Shown here: positions 61,691-64,000 of the stretch, one piece after another | How the letters are laid out: the number at the start of each line of letters is the position of its first letter | Position numbering within the stretch: the first letter of the stretch is position 1 | DNA from: SXRF01 sp038043465 | GTDB taxonomy: Bacteria > Pseudomonadota > Alphaproteobacteria > Rickettsiales > SXRF01 | Length of the DNA stretch: 64,000 nt | Assembly: GCA_038043465.1 (NCBI GenBank) | Contig: JBBTBX010000014.1 | Span: 1-64,000 of the forward strand | Reading direction: 5' to 3' | Translations under genes and position numbers: made by a program | Notes under the pieces: generated by a model | Told to the model about the DNA's origin: nothing | What the model saw: the letters and a program-made list of their open reading frames with translations, nothing else | The model's database searches: none

Positions 61691-63001
61691 CTAATAAGTG
61701 ATTTTGTCAAGACCTCTATCAATCCCTAATAAAACAATTAATGCACATATAATCAATAGGATAGTCATATAGTTACCAACCGAAGTTATGGCAATCGCGA
61801 AAACCAACATTGCCAGCAATATATAAACAATGGTTGGTAATCTATGATTTTGCTCCAATTTCTGGGAAAGCCACACCATAGCTGGCAAAGCAATCCACAC
61901 CGCATCATAAGCAAGGTTATATGGTGAACATAACAACGCGGCAATGCTAAATGCCAGCCATTTTGCCGCAAGCGTATGTTCCCCACGCCAAACTTTTGAA
62001 AATCCATAGAATGCCAAGGCAGCTACCAGAAAATAACCGCACCAAGCATAAACCTCGGAAAGACCAATTTCCAGTAAGGCGCGGTAAGTAGAATAAACGC
62101 TGAAAAACCAAATGTCGGGAGAAAGGGAAACAGTTTTTGCTGAGCTGAAATGCCTTATCGCCATTTCCCAGATATCCCAACCAAAAGCAAAACTTGAAAC
62201 TACAACAAGAAATAAAGTGCTAAGAATCGTGTATAGCAATGCACTGTAGTAACGACCGAGAAGCAGAGCAACCGGTATCAAAATAGCGAAATGTGGTTTC
62301 ATGCTTAAGACTGCAAAACACACACCCGCAAGCAGTGGGCGTTTTTGCAGCAAGGCAATACCCATTCCGGCAATTGCCACAAAAATCAGCGCATTCTGCC
62401 CCATGCTCAGGCAGTAAAATACATTGATATTAAAAATTGTAGCGAGCCATAAGCCACCACGCATCTGCCAGAAATGCCAGAGTACAAAAGCCGGAAGTAA
62501 AAACGATACGGCAAGCCACAAGCCAAGTGCAAAATAATATGGCAGAAGCCCAAAAGGCAGGAGCAATGGCAAATAATGTGGCGGATATAGCCACGCCCAG
62601 GGCTGCATTGTCTGGTTTTCCAGTTCAGGAATAACCGAACTATTTATATTATTTATAAAACCACCCACGTACAAATCATTGATATGTCCAGATAATGTGA
62701 GCTTCGCAGCAGCATAAAAAAACAGGAAATCACGCCCAACATATTGGTCGTATAATCCCCTAAGACCATGCGCGGGTATGAGGGAATCTATCAATGATTT
62801 AAGTGAAATAAATGCAAGTAATGCTGTAAAAATATAAAAGAGAATCAATATATACTTTTTGCACTTCAAGAATTGGGAATTCTTAAAGTGCGTACGCCCG
62901 CTACGCGTCGAAAAATCGGGCTTTCGGCCTCGATTTTCACATACCCATCCCAACTTTTCAGTTGGAATGGGTATAGTTTTCTTTACATTAAATTCCTGCA
63001 T
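61691..63001 (-). CDS. GT87 (DUF2029)-like membrane glycosyltransferase with in-frame repeat
   Basis: This 436-residue polytopic protein has about nine or ten hydrophobic helices and the DUF2029/GT87 pattern: GRDFLFFYAAAKL after the first helix, WLYPPHYLPLLLPFGLLPY and LLAGVCFAVLSMKPHFAILIP. GT87 enzymes are polyprenyl-phosphate-sugar-dependent mannosyltransferases in actinobacteria; the role in proteobacteria is unknown. Residues about 9-47 (IPIPTEKLGW...FLKC) are read from an inserted repeat (62861-62974), between the native MQEFNVKK start and the first membrane helix. AAGGAAAG precedes the ATG at 63001. Confidence 0.82.
   Translation of the reverse strand: MQEFNVKKTIPIPTEKLGWVCENRGRKPDFSTRSGRTHFKNSQFLKCKKYILILFYIFTALLAFISLKSLIDSLIPAHGLRGLYDQYVGRDFLFFYAAAKLTLSGHINDLYVGGFINNINSSVIPELENQTMQPWAWLYPPHYLPLLLPFGLLPYYFALGLWLAVSFLLPAFVLWHFWQMRGGLWLATIFNINVFYCLSMGQNALIFVAIAGMGIALLQKRPLLAGVCFAVLSMKPHFAILIPVALLLGRYYSALLYTILSTLFLVVVSSFAFGWDIWEMAIRHFSSAKTVSLSPDIWFFSVYSTYRALLEIGLSEVYAWCGYFLVAALAFYGFSKVWRGEHTLAAKWLAFSIAALLCSPYNLAYDAVWIALPAMVWLSQKLEQNHRLPTIVYILLAMLVFAIAITSVGNYMTILLIICALIVLLGIDRGLDKITY
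62861..62974. repeat. Hairpin-core repeat copy C, in frame in the GT87-like gene
   Basis: One inverted core (complement begins GAAAATCGAGGCCGAAAGCC) lies between two hairpins: GCACTTCAAGAATT/AATTCTTAAAGTGC on the left and ATACCCATCCCAACT/AGTTGGAATGGGTAT on the right. The hairpin sequences differ from those of copies A and B while the core is the same. The 114 bp equal 38 codons and contain no stop in the gene's frame. Confidence 0.88.
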
Positions 63002-63015
63002 TAACTATGCTTTCC

Positions 63016-63786
63016 TTAAGTCTTAAGCCTGTAGCCCCGACTGAATAATGCCGCAGTAACCACCCATAACACAATATTGGTTATCGCCATTACCACCATG
63101 CCAAGTGCTACAGTGCCGTCAGTATAGCCAACAGTGGCATAGCGAAAACCATCAATCATGTAGAAGAACGGGTTAAAATGGCAGACATAATACCAGAATT
63201 CAGGGAGATGCTTAATTGAGTAGAACGTGCCGGAAAGGAAGGAAAAAGGAGTGATTATATAGTTGGTGATGGCTGCAAGTTGATCAAAAGACTGCGCCCA
63301 TATACCCGTTAAAATTCCAAGTAGAGACAGCATAATACAGGCGGAAACAACATAATACATGCCAATCCATGGATGGAGCAAAGAAAACGGCACGAACATA
63401 TAGACGGCTGCCATCACTACTATACCCACCAAAACCCCGCGCACTACCCCGCCAACAACCAGGGAAAACAGCAACTCGCCACCGGTGAGCGGTGGCATGA
63501 GAATATCAATTATAACCCCCTGAATTTTACCGAGCATCAGGGATGATGAAGTATTGGCAAAGGCATTCTGCACGATCGCCATCATGACGAGTCCAGGAGC
63601 AATAAATTCTCCGTAAGGCACATGGTCGATCATCTGCTCATTACCGCCCATAGCCAGCATCAAAACCGCAAGGAAGAGCAAGGTCGTGACGATGGGCGCA
63701 ATAATGGTCTGGTTCCATACTTTTGCAAACCGCCATATCTCGCGTTTACAAAGGGTCATAACGCCTATGGTATTGATGTATTTCAT
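63016..63786 (-). CDS. ABC-2 type transporter permease
   Basis: This 256-residue membrane protein (start at 63786, avoiding overlap with vapC) has six hydrophobic helices and the ABC-2 pattern, with SSLMLGKIQGVIIDILMPPL near residue 90 and FSFLSGTFYSIKHLPEFWYY near 190, as in DrrB/NodJ/YadH-type permeases. The ATPase partner is not in the window and would be expected nearby. The substrate is unknown. Confidence 0.85.
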   Translation of the reverse strand: MKYINTIGVMTLCKREIWRFAKVWNQTIIAPIVTTLLFLAVLMLAMGGNEQMIDHVPYGEFIAPGLVMMAIVQNAFANTSSSLMLGKIQGVIIDILMPPLTGGELLFSLVVGGVVRGVLVGIVVMAAVYMFVPFSLLHPWIGMYYVVSACIMLSLLGILTGIWAQSFDQLAAITNYIITPFSFLSGTFYSIKHLPEFWYYVCHFNPFFYMIDGFRYATVGYTDGTVALGMVVMAITNIVLWVVTAALFSRGYRLKT

Positions 63787-63790
63787 AGCA

Positions 63791-64000
63791 TTATGCTTCA
63801 ATAATTGGAATTTCATATTTAGCGAGAATTTTATCGCGCGTTATCAAGGTTAAACCTGTTGTTTTCACCTGTGCAATCAATGCTCGGTCAAAAGGATCTC
63901 TATGATGTAATGGTAAATTTTTAACAGCATAGGCTTGTTTAGCCGTTAATGGTAATTCCAAGAAATTACATATACTAATATACTTATCAAAATCTATAAA
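63791..64000 (-). CDS. vapC: VapC-type PIN-domain toxin, partial
   Basis: The last 69 residues of a PIN-domain ribonuclease (COG3744 type) run off the right edge. The C-terminal signature LPLHHRDPFDRALIAQ, the TLITRDK segment with the final acidic residues of the active site and the IPIIEA end are clear. Type II VapC toxins cut tRNA or rRNA and are paired with a VapB antitoxin, which would be beyond 64000. The stop is 4 bp from the permease start. Confidence 0.88.
   Translation of the reverse strand, partial: FIDFDKYISICNFLELPLTAKQAYAVKNLPLHHRDPFDRALIAQVKTTGLTLITRDKILAKYEIPIIEA

Overview
The window is a chromosomal segment of an alphaproteobacterium. This rests on a DivL-type tyrosine-box pseudo-histidine kinase next to ahcY, a FYDLN-acid protein, a phasin, the ornithine-lipid genes olsB/olsA beside fur, an alphaproteobacterial-type thrB, FlgF/G/A/H and the rph-rdgB pairing. 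Dense palindromic repeats, some read in frame inside proteins, recall Rickettsiales genomes. Flagellar, arginine, DAP and isoprenoid genes argue against a strongly reduced parasite. I cannot name the order or genus.

Layout. 1-0.74 kb: the 3' end of 23S rRNA and 5S rRNA. 1-3.7 kb: small unknown genes, a DUF2061 membrane protein, an entericidin-like lipoprotein and a FYDLN-acid protein. 3.9-12.5 kb: housekeeping genes (grpE, ftsX, ydcF-like, plsC, rph, rdgB, FMN reductase, yceI, dsbD-like, phasin). 12.9-24.1 kb: a D,D-carboxypeptidase, flgFGAH (minus strand), dapB, rnhA, thrB, sdhB, an M48 protease and a COG2509 flavoprotein.

24.2-37.6 kb is an accessory region next to tRNA-Gln(CUG). It holds a Fic protein, a truncated phosphoesterase, a VPLPA-CTERM protein, an osmotic/sodium-stress cassette (membrane-anchored OtsA, OtsB, MFS, NhaA), two inverted IncP-type oriT copies with a TraJ gene, a truncated recombinase, AlpA and a P4-type integrase. 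The stress cassette lies between direct repeats of a tRNA(CAU) 3' half. That unit lies between two remnants of a tRNA-Pro(GGG) 3' half. The picture is of several integrations stacked in one place, the last at tRNA-Gln.

37.8-64 kb returns mostly to core genes: TetR, Sua5, an orphan ParA, a J-protein, tRNA-Leu(UAA), a KefB-type antiporter, mlaC, olsA/olsB, fur, two pilin-like proteins, nadC, purU, divL, ahcY, an L,D-transpeptidase, dxs, argF/argD, a GT87-like protein, an ABC-2 permease and a partial VapC at the right edge.

The most unusual signal is the repeat biology. A palindromic element of about 86 bp is translated in the same frame inside the leader peptides of two unrelated exported proteins (FlgH and a pilin). 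A second family, with a conserved core between variable hairpins, is read in frame in the N-terminus of a GT87-like membrane protein and also forms two large composite copies between genes. Both small GIY-YIG genes are embedded in palindromic repeats.
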